64,000 nucleotides of DNA, from positions 144,413-208,412 of the forward strand of contig NZ_JAJFNK010000003.1 of NCBI RefSeq assembly GCF_021739485.1. The letters run 5' to 3'. Numbering within the stretch: the first letter of the stretch is position 1; every line of letters starts with the position of its first letter. Under the pieces are notes generated by a model. It did not search any database. It worked only from the letters and a program-made list of their open reading frames with translations, and was not told the origin of the DNA. Origin of the DNA: Alicyclobacillus tolerans (GTDB lineage: Bacteria; Bacillota; Bacilli; Alicyclobacillales; Alicyclobacillaceae). Made by a program: the position numbers and the translations under genes. This document shows, piece by piece, positions 35,832 to 44,824 of the stretch.

Positions 35832-36896
35832 ATGAGTATTCCAAATGAATTGAAAAGGGTTGTGATCAAAGAAGAGCTACTGCGACTCACCGGCGACATG
35901 TTTAGAGCGATTATTCTGAACCAGTTTATTTATTGGAGTCAACGAGTTCGCGATGTTGACCGTTTTATCAGTGAGGAGCAAAAGCGCATGGAGCAAGAGG
36001 CAAGTGAGTTAAATATAAAGCCAACGAATGGCTGGATTTATAAAACGGCAGATGAATTGCTTGAAGAAACCATGCTCGGTATTTCGAGGCAATCGGTAAA
36101 CCGCTATGTCAGTTCACTGGTCGAGCAGGGGTATCTGATGTGTCGAAACAATCCTGATCACAAGTGGGACCGTACGAAACAGTATCGGGTTGATTTTGTA
36201 AAAGTTCGCCATGACTTGGCGGTGCTTGGTTATACCCTGGATGGCTATGCAATGCTCAAAATGAGCAATGCATCGCTCACGGAGAGCATTGGAGAGCTCA
36301 ATTTGAGCGAAGGAACGCGCAATCTGAGCATTGGAGAGCCCAATCTGAGCGATGGAGCGCTCACAGAGAGCTATCGAATGGTACGAAATGAGCGAGCAAT
36401 ACCAGAGATTACTACAGAATTATCTATTGTTGCTAATAAATCTATTGTTGAGCACACAGACAGAACATGTTTCGGTATCGATGATTTGAACGAGGAAAGA
36501 AGCAAGCTAGGGGGTACCCCTGATCCATACGATGCTGTGGATTTTTGCATGAGGAAACATGCGAATGACTTGTACGCCGCGAAAAAACGTGATTACGAGG
36601 CAATCAATGAATTGCTTGAAAACGGAATTCCACTGAATTTCATCCTAGCTGGGATTGATTATACGTTTACGCAGTATCCAACTAAAAAAATCAACACGTT
36701 TGTATATTGTGCACAGGTTATCAAAGAACGATGGGAAGTAGAGACCGCTAAGCGTATTTGGCCAGAGAACCGTATGAGTAAAGAACAGCAAACGGATTTC
36801 CCTAATAAGTCCCCTGAACAACGATCCAAGCGAACTCAGTCACCAAAGCGAGACGAACGCTACAAGGCATTTTATGAACTGTTTCCGGATAGTTAG
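35832..36896 (+). CDS. Replication-initiator-like helix-turn-helix protein
   Basis: 354 residues. The N-terminal 130 residues form a winged-helix domain seen in phage and plasmid replication proteins of Firmicutes (FRAIILNQFIYWSQRV ... TADELLEETMLGISRQSVNRYVSSLVEQGYL). A middle stretch of repeats (SIGELNLSEG, SIGEPNLSDG) is followed by a DnaD-like C-terminal half with DYTFTQYPTKKINTFVYCAQVI. It probably recruits the host replicative helicase to the element. The internal DNA repeats could be its own origin. GTG or ATG at 35832; GGGGTG lies upstream. Confidence 0.65.
   Translation: MSIPNELKRVVIKEELLRLTGDMFRAIILNQFIYWSQRVRDVDRFISEEQKRMEQEASELNIKPTNGWIYKTADELLEETMLGISRQSVNRYVSSLVEQGYLMCRNNPDHKWDRTKQYRVDFVKVRHDLAVLGYTLDGYAMLKMSNASLTESIGELNLSEGTRNLSIGEPNLSDGALTESYRMVRNERAIPEITTELSIVANKSIVEHTDRTCFGIDDLNEERSKLGGTPDPYDAVDFCMRKHANDLYAAKKRDYEAINELLENGIPLNFILAGIDYTFTQYPTKKINTFVYCAQVIKERWEVETAKRIWPENRMSKEQQTDFPNKSPEQRSKRTQSPKRDERYKAFYELFPDS
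36265..36376 (+). repeat. Iteron-like repeats inside the replication gene
   Basis: Two copies of about 36 bp begin GAGCATTGGAGAGC (36284-36320 and 36326-36360, few differences). Flanking them, TGAGCAATGCATCGCTCAC (from 36263) and TGAGCGATGGAGCGCTCAC (from 36345) are near-identical and partly palindromic. Repeats inside a rep gene are the usual form of theta origins in Firmicutes phages and RepA_N-type plasmids; a pure protein-repeat explanation is also possible. Confidence 0.6.
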
Positions 36897-36950
36897 GAAA
36901 TCAACCTGAGTGCAGGAGCATATCAAACAAGCAGGGAGCGGTGACGTATT

Positions 36951-37619
36951 GTGACTATGGCGTATTACAAATACACGGTTGTGAATTTAACAGATCACAA
37001 GGATTTGGTGACGGTCGTCCCTCCAGAGGCGTTTGTAGAGCAAGTTGGGGCGCTTCTAGAAATCATTGGTCTTCAGCGAACAGACATAGTCATTTACTCC
37101 CACCAGGACGGAGAATTATATCGTCCTGCGTCTGAAGCGAGTATGGCGGATGTTTCCCTGACATCCCAGTATCATTCAAGTGAAAGTATACCTAAAATGT
37201 CATCTGCCGAGAGCTTGGAGCTGGGTCAACGAATTGCTGCGGCGTACATTGTCATTCGAAAGAAATTTGTTTACCTGAAGATGAAAAATTGGGCACCTCA
37301 AAAACCGGAGACACAGCGTGAACTTGCCGACTTACGGGAGAAATTAAATATTGTAGAAAATGCGATTCTAGGTACGGGGGAAATGGAAGCTGTTTTTGAT
37401 TTGTGGCTTCGTAAGCAATTTAGTCCAGAGAAGTGCGCGATGGAACTTCATATGGGGAAATCGACCTGGTACAGGCGGTGCCGGGCAGTAGCCCGGCATA
37501 TTGCATATCACGTAACAGACAAGTTATCACCAGATTCCCTTCGTGAACTGCTCCGAGATGCAGAAAAAATGGAGGATTGGATGTCTCTGTTTGCCTACTT
37601 GAATGACGGCACTTCATGA
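36951..37619 (+). CDS. ArpU/RinA-like putative transcription regulator
   Basis: 222 residues. The N-terminal third is unrecognised. The C-terminal third holds a helix-turn-helix (SPEKCAMELHMGKSTWYRRC, residues about 163-182) in a context like ArpU/RinA phage late-gene activators. It lies just before the secretion operon and is therefore a candidate for the factor acting on the TGGCAC direct repeats found upstream of six gene starts. GTG 36951. Its last bases overlap the convergent gene by 6 bp. Confidence 0.5.
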   Translation: MTMAYYKYTVVNLTDHKDLVTVVPPEAFVEQVGALLEIIGLQRTDIVIYSHQDGELYRPASEASMADVSLTSQYHSSESIPKMSSAESLELGQRIAAAYIVIRKKFVYLKMKNWAPQKPETQRELADLREKLNIVENAILGTGEMEAVFDLWLRKQFSPEKCAMELHMGKSTWYRRCRAVARHIAYHVTDKLSPDSLRELLRDAEKMEDWMSLFAYLNDGTS

Positions 37620-38198
37620 TGAGCCTGAACCCACAAGCGCATCAGTATCCGAAATTACATCCTCATTCATGGGTGGTTGTGTTTCGCCAATCAGTCGAAT
37701 GGCGCTCTCAACCACTTCTTCATGTGAAATTTGATATTCATCTGCGAGACGCATAATCACATCCAATATCGTCGATGAAATCATCCATGTGACAGGTTCC
37801 ACCAATTCGTATACGTCGTCTCGAACCTCAATTGGATACTCAGAATTTCCGACAACCACTTTGTTTCCGGTCAAGTAAATTATCATGTCGTGATTCGTGA
37901 CAATGAATTCAATCGGTAGCCGTACTCTAAAATGCTCGAGTAGTGCAACTAGGGTACGTGAGGCGTGACCAATGTAATCTGTCCGAAATGTACGGAAATG
38001 GAGTACGGATTGCGCTGTAGAAACGATGACCTGTGTTTCATGCGATTCATCCGTGATAATTTCAATGGTTTCAGCCTCATCTGTAATCGACTCGGCGTAT
38101 GCCAGTTCCTCATCATTTGTCCTGAACGCACTAAATACATGCCTAATTCGGTCCATGTACTGAATATCTACGCCGTAATTGCTTTCCTGAATTGACAT
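37614..38198 (-). CDS. Hypothetical acidic protein
   Basis: 194 residues, strongly acidic, with no signal or membrane segment. A central beta-rich part (VLHFRTFRTDYIGHASRTLVA, VTNHDMIIYLTGNKVVVG) is followed by a helix ending HEEVVESAIRLIG, which resembles a ribbon-helix or Arc-like end but is not diagnostic. It is divergent from the secretion operon, and both directions share the tripartite TGGCAC site at 38248-38277. Function unknown. Confidence 0.5.
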   Translation of the reverse strand: MSIQESNYGVDIQYMDRIRHVFSAFRTNDEELAYAESITDEAETIEIITDESHETQVIVSTAQSVLHFRTFRTDYIGHASRTLVALLEHFRVRLPIEFIVTNHDMIIYLTGNKVVVGNSEYPIEVRDDVYELVEPVTWMISSTILDVIMRLADEYQISHEEVVESAIRLIGETQPPMNEDVISDTDALVGSGSS

Positions 38199-38247
38199 CT
38201 CTCAAATCTCTCCCCTTGAACCAATTTCGTTGAAGTGTATCAAAGTA

Positions 38248-38277
38248 TGACACGAAGTTGGCACCATCTTCGTGCCA
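38248..38277. promoter_or_regulatory. Tripartite TGGCAC site serving both directions (site A)
   Basis: Plus strand: TGACACG, 4 bp, TGGCACC (38248-38265). Minus strand: TGGCACG, 4 bp, TGGTGCC (38277-38260). The two share the central half-site. They lie 84 bp before the plus-strand gene start (38350) and 61 bp before the minus-strand start (38198). Confidence 0.55.
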
Positions 38278-38349
38278 CTTCGCAGTACGGTCATAGCACA
38301 GGTGAACTGCTTATGGCAGGCATCAAATTTAATATGAAGGCGTGGTAGC

Positions 38350-38682
38350 GTGTCGGATTCCAAGAGCAATGCATTGGCACCCGTAAACCTCGATCATACG
38401 ATGACCAGTCTTGGATTTCGTCCTGTCGATCCGTTTGGGTTGCTGAATTCGGTGACGAAATCATTTGGTTTAGTCATTCAAGAGATTTTCGCCTGGGTGT
38501 ACTTTCTTTCGGAAATCGGGGTGCTTTTTGGACTAATTGTTTTTCTTGGAGGAGCCATAGGGCATAACGGGCGGGTTAAGCGTGCTGGAGCACTTATCGC
38601 ACTGTACGCCATTATCGGCTTCTTGGCAGCGGTCATACTGCCAGGCGTCATCGTTGCGATTGACAGTCATTTTCATAGCTGA
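38350..38682 (+). CDS. Small two-helix membrane protein of the secretion operon
   Basis: 110 residues: a soluble head (LDHTMTSLGFRPVDPFGLL) and two to three hydrophobic segments (IFAWVYFLSEIGVLFGLIVF, LIALYAIIGFLAAVILPGV). It has no signal peptide. Position at the head of a type IV secretion-like operon suggests a pilin-like or channel component, but the family is not recognised. GTG 38350. Confidence 0.5.
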   Translation: MSDSKSNALAPVNLDHTMTSLGFRPVDPFGLLNSVTKSFGLVIQEIFAWVYFLSEIGVLFGLIVFLGGAIGHNGRVKRAGALIALYAIIGFLAAVILPGVIVAIDSHFHS

Positions 38683-38699
38683 TGGGAGGTGTCTAAGTG

Positions 38700-39062
38700 A
38701 TGAAGTCATCAACGAAGTGGATGTTAGCGCTCGGGACGATGATTGCTACAGTCACCTCGACTGTACAGGCTTATGCAGCCAGTGGAGTCACCAATCCGCT
38801 TTCAGGGCAACAAGGTTCGGTAGCGAGTATTTTGAACACGCTAATTAGTTGGGTGCTCGGCGCTGTATCAGCAGTTGCAGGTGCATGGATGCTATTTCAC
38901 CTCTACAAAGCTGTTATGTCGTTCATGGCGAGCGCAAATCATGCGCAAAAGAGAGAGGAAGCAAGGGCTCATTTAGTCCATGTCATCGTGGCTGGTGTAC
39001 TCCTCGGTGCGGCAGGTGTTATCGCAGGCGCACTTTATAACTTTGGGGCCGGGCTCCATTAA
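38700..39062 (+). CDS. VirB2/TrbC-like pilin-type protein
   Basis: 120 residues: a signal peptide (WMLALGTMIATVTSTVQAYAAS) and two hydrophobic helices (LISWVLGAVSAVAGAWMLFHLY and LVHVIVAGVLLGAAGVIAGAL) joined by a short basic loop. This is the plan of VirB2/TrbC conjugative pilins and of the small TcpD/Orf15-like subunits in Gram-positive systems. ATG 38700 follows GGGAGGTG. It is 17 bp after the preceding gene and presumably cotranscribed. Confidence 0.6.
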   Translation: MKSSTKWMLALGTMIATVTSTVQAYAASGVTNPLSGQQGSVASILNTLISWVLGAVSAVAGAWMLFHLYKAVMSFMASANHAQKREEARAHLVHVIVAGVLLGAAGVIAGALYNFGAGLH

Positions 39063-39138
39063 GTTCCAAGCACGTTCTCTGTTGTCACACAGTGAATAGG
39101 GACCGGAGCATTGATTTATCAGAAAGGAATGAGGATTC

Positions 39139-39489
39139 ATGCTAGAGGTGCACTCGCCGGTGCCACTAACTGAAGGGGAAAGTCTCATCTGGGGCATCAG
39201 CACGAAACATGTGATGCATTTTTTTGTAGGTATAGCAGCTTCTAGTCCGCTATCTGGGTTGGCCGCAGTGGTACTTCCGCTTTTTCACGGTCCGCGTTTT
39301 GCAAGTATCTTCCTTAGCATCGGAATTGGTCTCTTGTTTGCGGCCGTACCGTTTGGTGGTCGCTCCATCGCAGAGGCGATTTGGCTTGGAATGCGCTTCT
39401 TATGGAGACCAAAGGTTGTGCTTTACGACCGTCAGTACCGTATTCGTACACATCGACTATTATCCGCCAGGAATGGAACTAGAGTATGA
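39139..39489 (+). CDS. PrgI/VirB3-like membrane protein
   Basis: 116 residues with a soluble N-terminus, two hydrophobic segments (FFVGIAASSPLSGLAAVVL, IFLSIGIGLLFAAVPFGG) and a basic cytoplasmic end (FLWRPKVVLYDRQYRIRTHR). The order and the WGISTKHV opening resemble PrgI-family (VirB3-like) proteins that accompany VirB4. The gene overlaps the next one by 4 bp. ATG 39139 has GAAAGGAATGAGG upstream. Confidence 0.62.
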   Translation: MLEVHSPVPLTEGESLIWGISTKHVMHFFVGIAASSPLSGLAAVVLPLFHGPRFASIFLSIGIGLLFAAVPFGGRSIAEAIWLGMRFLWRPKVVLYDRQYRIRTHRLLSARNGTRV

Positions 39490-40235
39490 AGTGGCTCATG
39501 ATTGCTGGTTTGCTCGTCGTTGCACTTGGCGTTCTGATTATGGTGGATCGGCGGAAACAACTTAGTTCAAAGAGAGCTGGCAAAGGAAGAAAGTCTGCTT
39601 CGTCACTTCAGGAATTTCTACCGCTAGATGGATTTCATGAGACAGGTGCACTCGTGGTGCACGGACATTTTCGAAGGCAAATTCGCGTGGGGGATATGAA
39701 CCTGCATTCGATGTCGCTTCAAGAAATTCAGGCTGTTCGGGACCGCTTTAAAGAGATGCTCAAACATTTGGATCATCCATTCCAGATCTCTGTACAAGCA
39801 CGTCGTGCGAACTACACGGACTTTCTCAAACACGCTGAAGAGACAGTCAATCATTCAGTAGGCGTGTACCAAAACCCGACATTTGAAGCGTACACAGATT
39901 CTTTGAAAGCATATTTACGCGAGGAAGCACAAAAACCGCGTACGGACAGGGCCAGTATCATTGTCATTGGCGTATTACCCAAGGTCGGGGGAGAGGATGA
40001 TTCAGCACAGCTTGAGCGTTTAGAACGGGAACAAAGTTACGTAGAGGCTGGTGTATCGGGTATGGGACTTCCATATCACGTCCTTGACCCAATTGAGAGT
40101 GTTGAGGCGATTCAAAATTTCTGGAACCGGGAGCGTGCAGTATCACAGCGGTACAGGGATGCGTTCGCAAGGCAAACTCATTCCCCGCGCATAGACGGGG
40201 CAGAAGTGGAGGTGAACGACGTTGTTCAAGTTTAA
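39486..40235 (+). CDS. T4SS accessory protein resembling a VirB4/TraC N-terminal part
   Basis: 249 residues: one N-terminal hydrophobic segment (WLMIAGLLVVALGVLIMV), then a soluble domain starting EFLPLDGFHETGALVVHG, with ALRDRFKEML-like helices and a KPRTDRASIIVIGVLP strand. The soluble part is laid out like the N-terminal domain of VirB4-family ATPases, and it is followed by a separate VirB4 gene, so it may be a split-off partner. It overlaps both neighbours, showing translational coupling. Confidence 0.5.
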   Translation: MKWLMIAGLLVVALGVLIMVDRRKQLSSKRAGKGRKSASSLQEFLPLDGFHETGALVVHGHFRRQIRVGDMNLHSMSLQEIQAVRDRFKEMLKHLDHPFQISVQARRANYTDFLKHAEETVNHSVGVYQNPTFEAYTDSLKAYLREEAQKPRTDRASIIVIGVLPKVGGEDDSAQLERLEREQSYVEAGVSGMGLPYHVLDPIESVEAIQNFWNRERAVSQRYRDAFARQTHSPRIDGAEVEVNDVVQV

Positions 40236-42159
40236 AACGGGCAAGCGTAACTCGAAAAAGGTGTATCTCCCTGAAGACCCAAGCGTACTTGGGGAGAATG
40301 CACCGACATTTCGAGATCTGATGACATTAGCGGACGGGATTGAAGTGAACTCAACTGAGATTTATGTCTCACCGAGCGGGTTTACGAAAACGTATTATGT
40401 AACGGGTCTGCCATCTACCATTCACTTTGGATACTTAAACCGATTTTTCCACGTCGGTGCGGATGTCCACATTTCCATCCATGTGGAACCTGCTGATTCA
40501 GCACTCACGATTTCTAAGCGAACAAAGATGATGACAAAACTTGAGGCACAAATTCTTGCAGAGCAGAAGGCGGGGACTAATAAAGCGATTGCGTTCTATC
40601 AGCAGGAGTATCAACTTCTTGAGAAAGAGCGCGAGGAGCTACGCCTAGGCATCGAGAGACTGTTTTACACCACCATCATTTTTGCGGTCAGTTCACCGGA
40701 TCGCGATGAATTCCTGACTGCTTGTGAACGTATCGAGCGGGAAGGTTTCGAGGGATTTATGATTCGGCAGGCATACCAGGAACACGACCTTGGATTTCGC
40801 TCGGTCGCGCCACTTGGTGAAAATCTGCTTCGGCATCCCATTGAAATGACGTCGAGTGCACTGGCAAACGCCTTTCCATTCACAAACAGTCGGTTTAGTC
40901 ATGAATATGGAATTCCCATCGGGATTGATTGGTCGTCTGGTCACCTCAATCGGTATGACCCTTGGCACGAGAAGTTATCCAATTCCAATATGATTATCAT
41001 CGGCACCTCTGGAGCGGGTAAGAGCTATCTCGTGAAAGGGTTGGTCGCGAGAGGCGCGGCGTTTGGCATCCGATTTGTCATCATCGATTATGAAGGAGAG
41101 TACACGGCGGTGGTAAAGGCGCTCGGTGGCGTATCGATCCGCATTGACGAGCGTTCTCCATATCGGATGAACCCGTTTGAGTTGGAGGAGGAGGAAGAAA
41201 AGTTATCGGATGGTCGTGTGCGAAAGTTCGTCGACGTGAAAGAGAAGATATCCGAGATGGAACGATTCATTGTCAGTATGGCACACTTACATGCCGCTGA
41301 CCGATTAGATGCGTACAATATCGCTGCGATTAACAATCTGTTGCAAGCGCTCTATGAAGAGGATTTTCGTTTTACTTCAGACCCGGAATCACTCTATGAC
41401 CGACGTGATAGCTGGGAGCGAAATTCGAACGGAGATCGTTTGGTTTTACGGGTGAAGCGACAACAACCTTGTTTCTCTGATTTTTTTGCGAAGCTTGAAC
41501 AACGAGCAGAAACAGACGCTAGGTTAGAGGAACTTGTTATGAGACTGCGCCGATTCCACAAAGGTGGAACAGAAGGCATGTTCGATTGCTATAGCAATGT
41601 CGAGCTGTCCGATGCACCCATTATCCACTTTGACCTTTCATCGCTACCAGAAAAAAGTCATGCCAGAAGACTTGGCATGCAAGTCACGTTTGAGTGGGTA
41701 CTTGAGAAATTCATCAAGAAAAACGTTCATGTAAAGAAGTGTGTAGTCAGCGACGAGACACAGAAGATGCTTGAACTGGAGGATACGGCACGATTCATTG
41801 AAGATGTGTTTCGTCGTATTCGGAAACGCTCAGGGTCAGCGGTGGCTGCAAGTCAGGATTTTCGTAAGTTTGCGGAAAATGAATTTGGACGCGCCATCGT
41901 GCAGAATTCTGCGACGAAAGTACTGCTTCGGCAGGATAAAAACGATAAAGCGGCTGTGATGGATGTATTCGGACTCGAAGAACGCGAATTTGATGATCTC
42001 ATTGGATACCGCAAAGGAATGGGCCGTTGGTGGGCAGGTGGGGAAGTGTTCTATAACGTGCTGAGTTCCTTCCCAGAAGAAGAGCAACTTTTCTCCACGA
42101 CATTCGTCCAGTCGGAGCATCAGCTTGCACGCCAAAGAGGTAGCGTGATGATGAGATGA
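40222..42159 (+). CDS. VirB4-family ATPase
   Basis: 645 residues. The Walker A motif GTSGAGKSYLVKGL is near residue 264; the Walker B region is CVVSDETQKMLE near residue 510. Other family marks are the GIDWSSGHLNRYDPWHEKLSNSN lead-in and the C-terminal WWAGGEVFYNVLSS. It is the energising ATPase of the secretion-type channel and is the clearest T4SS marker here. It overlaps the preceding gene and touches the following one, so it lies in the operon core. No VirD4-type coupling ATPase is found. Confidence 0.88.
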   Translation: MFKFKTGKRNSKKVYLPEDPSVLGENAPTFRDLMTLADGIEVNSTEIYVSPSGFTKTYYVTGLPSTIHFGYLNRFFHVGADVHISIHVEPADSALTISKRTKMMTKLEAQILAEQKAGTNKAIAFYQQEYQLLEKEREELRLGIERLFYTTIIFAVSSPDRDEFLTACERIEREGFEGFMIRQAYQEHDLGFRSVAPLGENLLRHPIEMTSSALANAFPFTNSRFSHEYGIPIGIDWSSGHLNRYDPWHEKLSNSNMIIIGTSGAGKSYLVKGLVARGAAFGIRFVIIDYEGEYTAVVKALGGVSIRIDERSPYRMNPFELEEEEEKLSDGRVRKFVDVKEKISEMERFIVSMAHLHAADRLDAYNIAAINNLLQALYEEDFRFTSDPESLYDRRDSWERNSNGDRLVLRVKRQQPCFSDFFAKLEQRAETDARLEELVMRLRRFHKGGTEGMFDCYSNVELSDAPIIHFDLSSLPEKSHARRLGMQVTFEWVLEKFIKKNVHVKKCVVSDETQKMLELEDTARFIEDVFRRIRKRSGSAVAASQDFRKFAENEFGRAIVQNSATKVLLRQDKNDKAAVMDVFGLEEREFDDLIGYRKGMGRWWAGGEVFYNVLSSFPEEEQLFSTTFVQSEHQLARQRGSVMMR

Positions 42160-44162
42160 ATTGGTTTGATAATCTCATTGCGAATCTAATTAATTCACTG
42201 GCAAATGGTATTCAAGCCCTACTGAATCACACGATCGTTTCGGGCGGCAATGTAACGGGAAATGTCATGGGTAATGTAATTCTGACTGGATTTTTTCCAA
42301 GCTCGAATGTCCCAGTGTGGGGTACTGGGACTTTTTCAGATTTAATGGATGCGAAGGCGACCGCTTCACTTCAGCCATTCTCGGCAGCATTCTGGGCCTT
42401 TGGGTGGACGTTCTTGCTCATCTCCGTGTACTTGCTTGTCATCCAAGTCTCTGGAGCTGCAAACAGTGCCATTCAACGAGAGAGATTGAAAAACGGATGT
42501 TTTGGACTGGTTATCGCAGCGGTCATGATGTGGGTTGGCCCCCATTTCGGAGTGTTGGTTACGCAATTGTTCTACTATCCAAGCGATTATTTTTTGACTT
42601 TGAACCCCTTGATGAAATGGACATCACTGAGCATGAACGGCGGCCAAGCATTGCTCAATTCGGTTGTCAACTTTCTTCAAGCCATTCTTTCGTTGGTGAT
42701 TTGGCTTGTCTACGAATTCCGTAAGGTGTTCCTGTATGTGTGGATGGTGTTCTTTCCACTGGCAATGGCGTTTCATGCCAATGAGAAAACGAAAGGTATT
42801 GCAAAGATGTGGTGGACAGAATGGATTTATCAGATGGCTATTCCACTTGGACAAGCCATTGTATTTGGAATCGCGAGTGCTGTAGCCAGTCCGATAAATA
42901 GCCAATCCCTAACCATCGAAGATATCTTCGTTGCGCTAGCCGGAACGATTGGTCTTCTCGCCTCTGCGGTATACGTAAGAAAACTAATTGAAGCAGTTGC
43001 ACATAGTTTTGGCGCATCCATGGTCGGATTTAATGGGGGGGCACGACTGGGGCAATTCGCAGCACTCGGGCTGAGTGCGTTCGCCGCGGACGCCGGAGGG
43101 AAGCTAGCCGTCAAAGGGGCTGCCAAAGCGATAGGAACACCTGCAAAGTCACTGTTTCAAGCCATGGACAATATACCAGCGGTTCGTTCCAGAGCTGAAA
43201 AGGCGGTGAAAGACCGCCCTGAACTATTTACTCAAGCCATTCAAGCGGGAGCCGGTGTCGATGATATCATGCTACATCACCAGATGGGAGCTTTTGGGGA
43301 TGCCATACAGGCTGATGGTGCGGGACTCGAATCGGTGAGTGCAAAAAGCGGACAGATATCTAGGCCGACTAACAACAGGGGAGCTTACAGAGGAGGGGTG
43401 ATGTCCAGTGGTCCTCTTCGGCCAATGGTTCGCTCAGGAACCCTTGGGGCCATTGGTAGTGCAGTTTCATCTGTGAAGAGTACCGTCTCAAACAGTAATC
43501 TTGGGCTGATTGGTAAGAGTATAGTGAATGACTACAAACAAGCTGGGGGTCTTTCAGGCGCTGTTGCTGCAAAAGTAATTCCTACTGCTGGAACGGCAGC
43601 CAACAAAGTAAGTGGACGGTTTACTCGTCTTGCCACAGATCCCGTAGAGCAAGCAGCCGGAAAGTACCTTGCAAACCAGCAGTTAAAACAGGAGCGCATG
43701 GAGGGGATGAGAAGGCACATGCGAGATGTCTTGGCGACCAATTCACTGGCTGCGCGGATACCACATATAAACCATCTGTATGATAGACAACAGAATGTTT
43801 TCAACGGCTTCTCCGTTGCGGAACAGTCGTATCATGATGCACACACAAACCTAGTATCGGCGCTTCAAAGCACTACGTCTATGAGCCCGAAACAAGCGAA
43901 TAAGACTATCTCGGAGATGGAGAATCGGTGGAACTCAGGGCAACATGTACAAAACTTATCCTCATATAGCCCCGCGGTGCAGACAGCCTACCGACAAGCG
44001 TACTCTAGTTACCGACCAGCCATGTTGGACCGCCAAGCCAAAAACGCTGTGCTATCAAGTAGGCTTCAACTAACGCCACCGGCTGATCCACACAGAAACA
44101 ATAAGTTGGGAACACAGGCACTGATGCAAGATGCACGCAATGCAGTTCGGTACGGTCGTTAA
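42156..44162 (+). CDS. VirB6/TrbL-like polytopic membrane protein
   Basis: 668 residues: the first 320 hold about six hydrophobic segments (e.g. FAFGWTFLLISVYLLVIQV, FLYVWMVFFPLAMAFHAN), and the remainder is a soluble Ala/Gly/Ser/Gln-rich tail with a basic helical end. This long cytoplasmic or surface tail on a VirB6/TrbL core is the plan of the inner-membrane channel proteins of Gram-positive conjugation systems. It overlaps VirB4 by 4 bp. Confidence 0.68.
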   Translation: MNWFDNLIANLINSLANGIQALLNHTIVSGGNVTGNVMGNVILTGFFPSSNVPVWGTGTFSDLMDAKATASLQPFSAAFWAFGWTFLLISVYLLVIQVSGAANSAIQRERLKNGCFGLVIAAVMMWVGPHFGVLVTQLFYYPSDYFLTLNPLMKWTSLSMNGGQALLNSVVNFLQAILSLVIWLVYEFRKVFLYVWMVFFPLAMAFHANEKTKGIAKMWWTEWIYQMAIPLGQAIVFGIASAVASPINSQSLTIEDIFVALAGTIGLLASAVYVRKLIEAVAHSFGASMVGFNGGARLGQFAALGLSAFAADAGGKLAVKGAAKAIGTPAKSLFQAMDNIPAVRSRAEKAVKDRPELFTQAIQAGAGVDDIMLHHQMGAFGDAIQADGAGLESVSAKSGQISRPTNNRGAYRGGVMSSGPLRPMVRSGTLGAIGSAVSSVKSTVSNSNLGLIGKSIVNDYKQAGGLSGAVAAKVIPTAGTAANKVSGRFTRLATDPVEQAAGKYLANQQLKQERMEGMRRHMRDVLATNSLAARIPHINHLYDRQQNVFNGFSVAEQSYHDAHTNLVSALQSTTSMSPKQANKTISEMENRWNSGQHVQNLSSYSPAVQTAYRQAYSSYRPAMLDRQAKNAVLSSRLQLTPPADPHRNNKLGTQALMQDARNAVRYGR

Positions 44163-44256
44163 GTATTCAGTGATGCGTTAGCGGGTCATTTCAGGAGTAA
44201 AATGGTCCACGGCATCTCCCCCTAAGCTGTTATCTTGGAGTGAAGGGGGGACGCAT

Positions 44257-44691
44257 GTGCATTGGCTTGTGGTTCAAATTCGTGATTTACCGTGGTGGCT
44301 ACCTGGTTTGTTGGCTCTAAGCCTATATTGGTTACCCAAGCTAACATTATGGCCATTTCGCCGCTTTGCTTGGATAGAGATTTTGGTGGAAGAGCACGCG
44401 GAAATGCTGGCAGCAATTGCTCTGTTTGCATTTTACATGGTGTACGTCTTGTCATGGATAGCAGTACCCTTTGCGGAGGTGGCGTTATTCATTGTGGCTT
44501 GCGGGGCGCTCGGGGTTTTGATCTGGTTAAGTGTTGCGGTCATTATTTTCTTTGTATGGCTTATTAACTTATCTGCCAAGGGTTCATCGTTCAAAAAGCC
44601 TGCGGATCAGGAGACGGTTAACAAAATTGAAAGCACTGCGCTGTCTTGGCGAAGTAGGTTTCGGGTTGTACAAGGCGGAAAAAATGAATAA
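44257..44691 (+). CDS. Small membrane protein, unknown
   Basis: 144 residues with hydrophobic segments at about 12-28, 50-72 and 75-102 (AAIALFAFYMVYVLSWIAV and GALGVLIWLSVAVIIFFVW) and a basic soluble end. GTG 44257 follows AGGGGGG. It is the last-but-one gene of the secretion operon; no family recognised. Confidence 0.5.
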   Translation: MHWLVVQIRDLPWWLPGLLALSLYWLPKLTLWPFRRFAWIEILVEEHAEMLAAIALFAFYMVYVLSWIAVPFAEVALFIVACGALGVLIWLSVAVIIFFVWLINLSAKGSSFKKPADQETVNKIESTALSWRSRFRVVQGGKNE

Positions 44692-44800
44692 GGATGTGCA
44701 TAAACTGACCTATCTTCATAGACTTTCTAAAACCCCAGACCCTCAATCTATTACAGAAATTGTATTCCGCTTGCTCATACGAGGGTCAATTCCAGTTTAA
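44684..44800 (+). CDS. 38-residue small protein coupled to the upstream gene
   Basis: A 38-residue frame, MNKDVHKLTYLHRLSKTPD then EIVFRLLIRGSIPV, starts 8 bp before the stop of the previous gene with AGGCGG in front. It is short but in a place and with a ribosome site typical of real small subunits. Function unknown. The convergent recombinase gene ends 25 bp further on. Confidence 0.45.
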   Translation: MNKDVHKLTYLHRLSKTPDPQSITEIVFRLLIRGSIPV

Positions 44801-44824
44801 AGTGGCTAATCCCTGATTTGATTG

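Noticed and set aside
36284..36360. CRISPR array
   Set aside because: Only two long repeats, no spacers of even length, and the repeats lie in a coding frame. No cas genes in the window.
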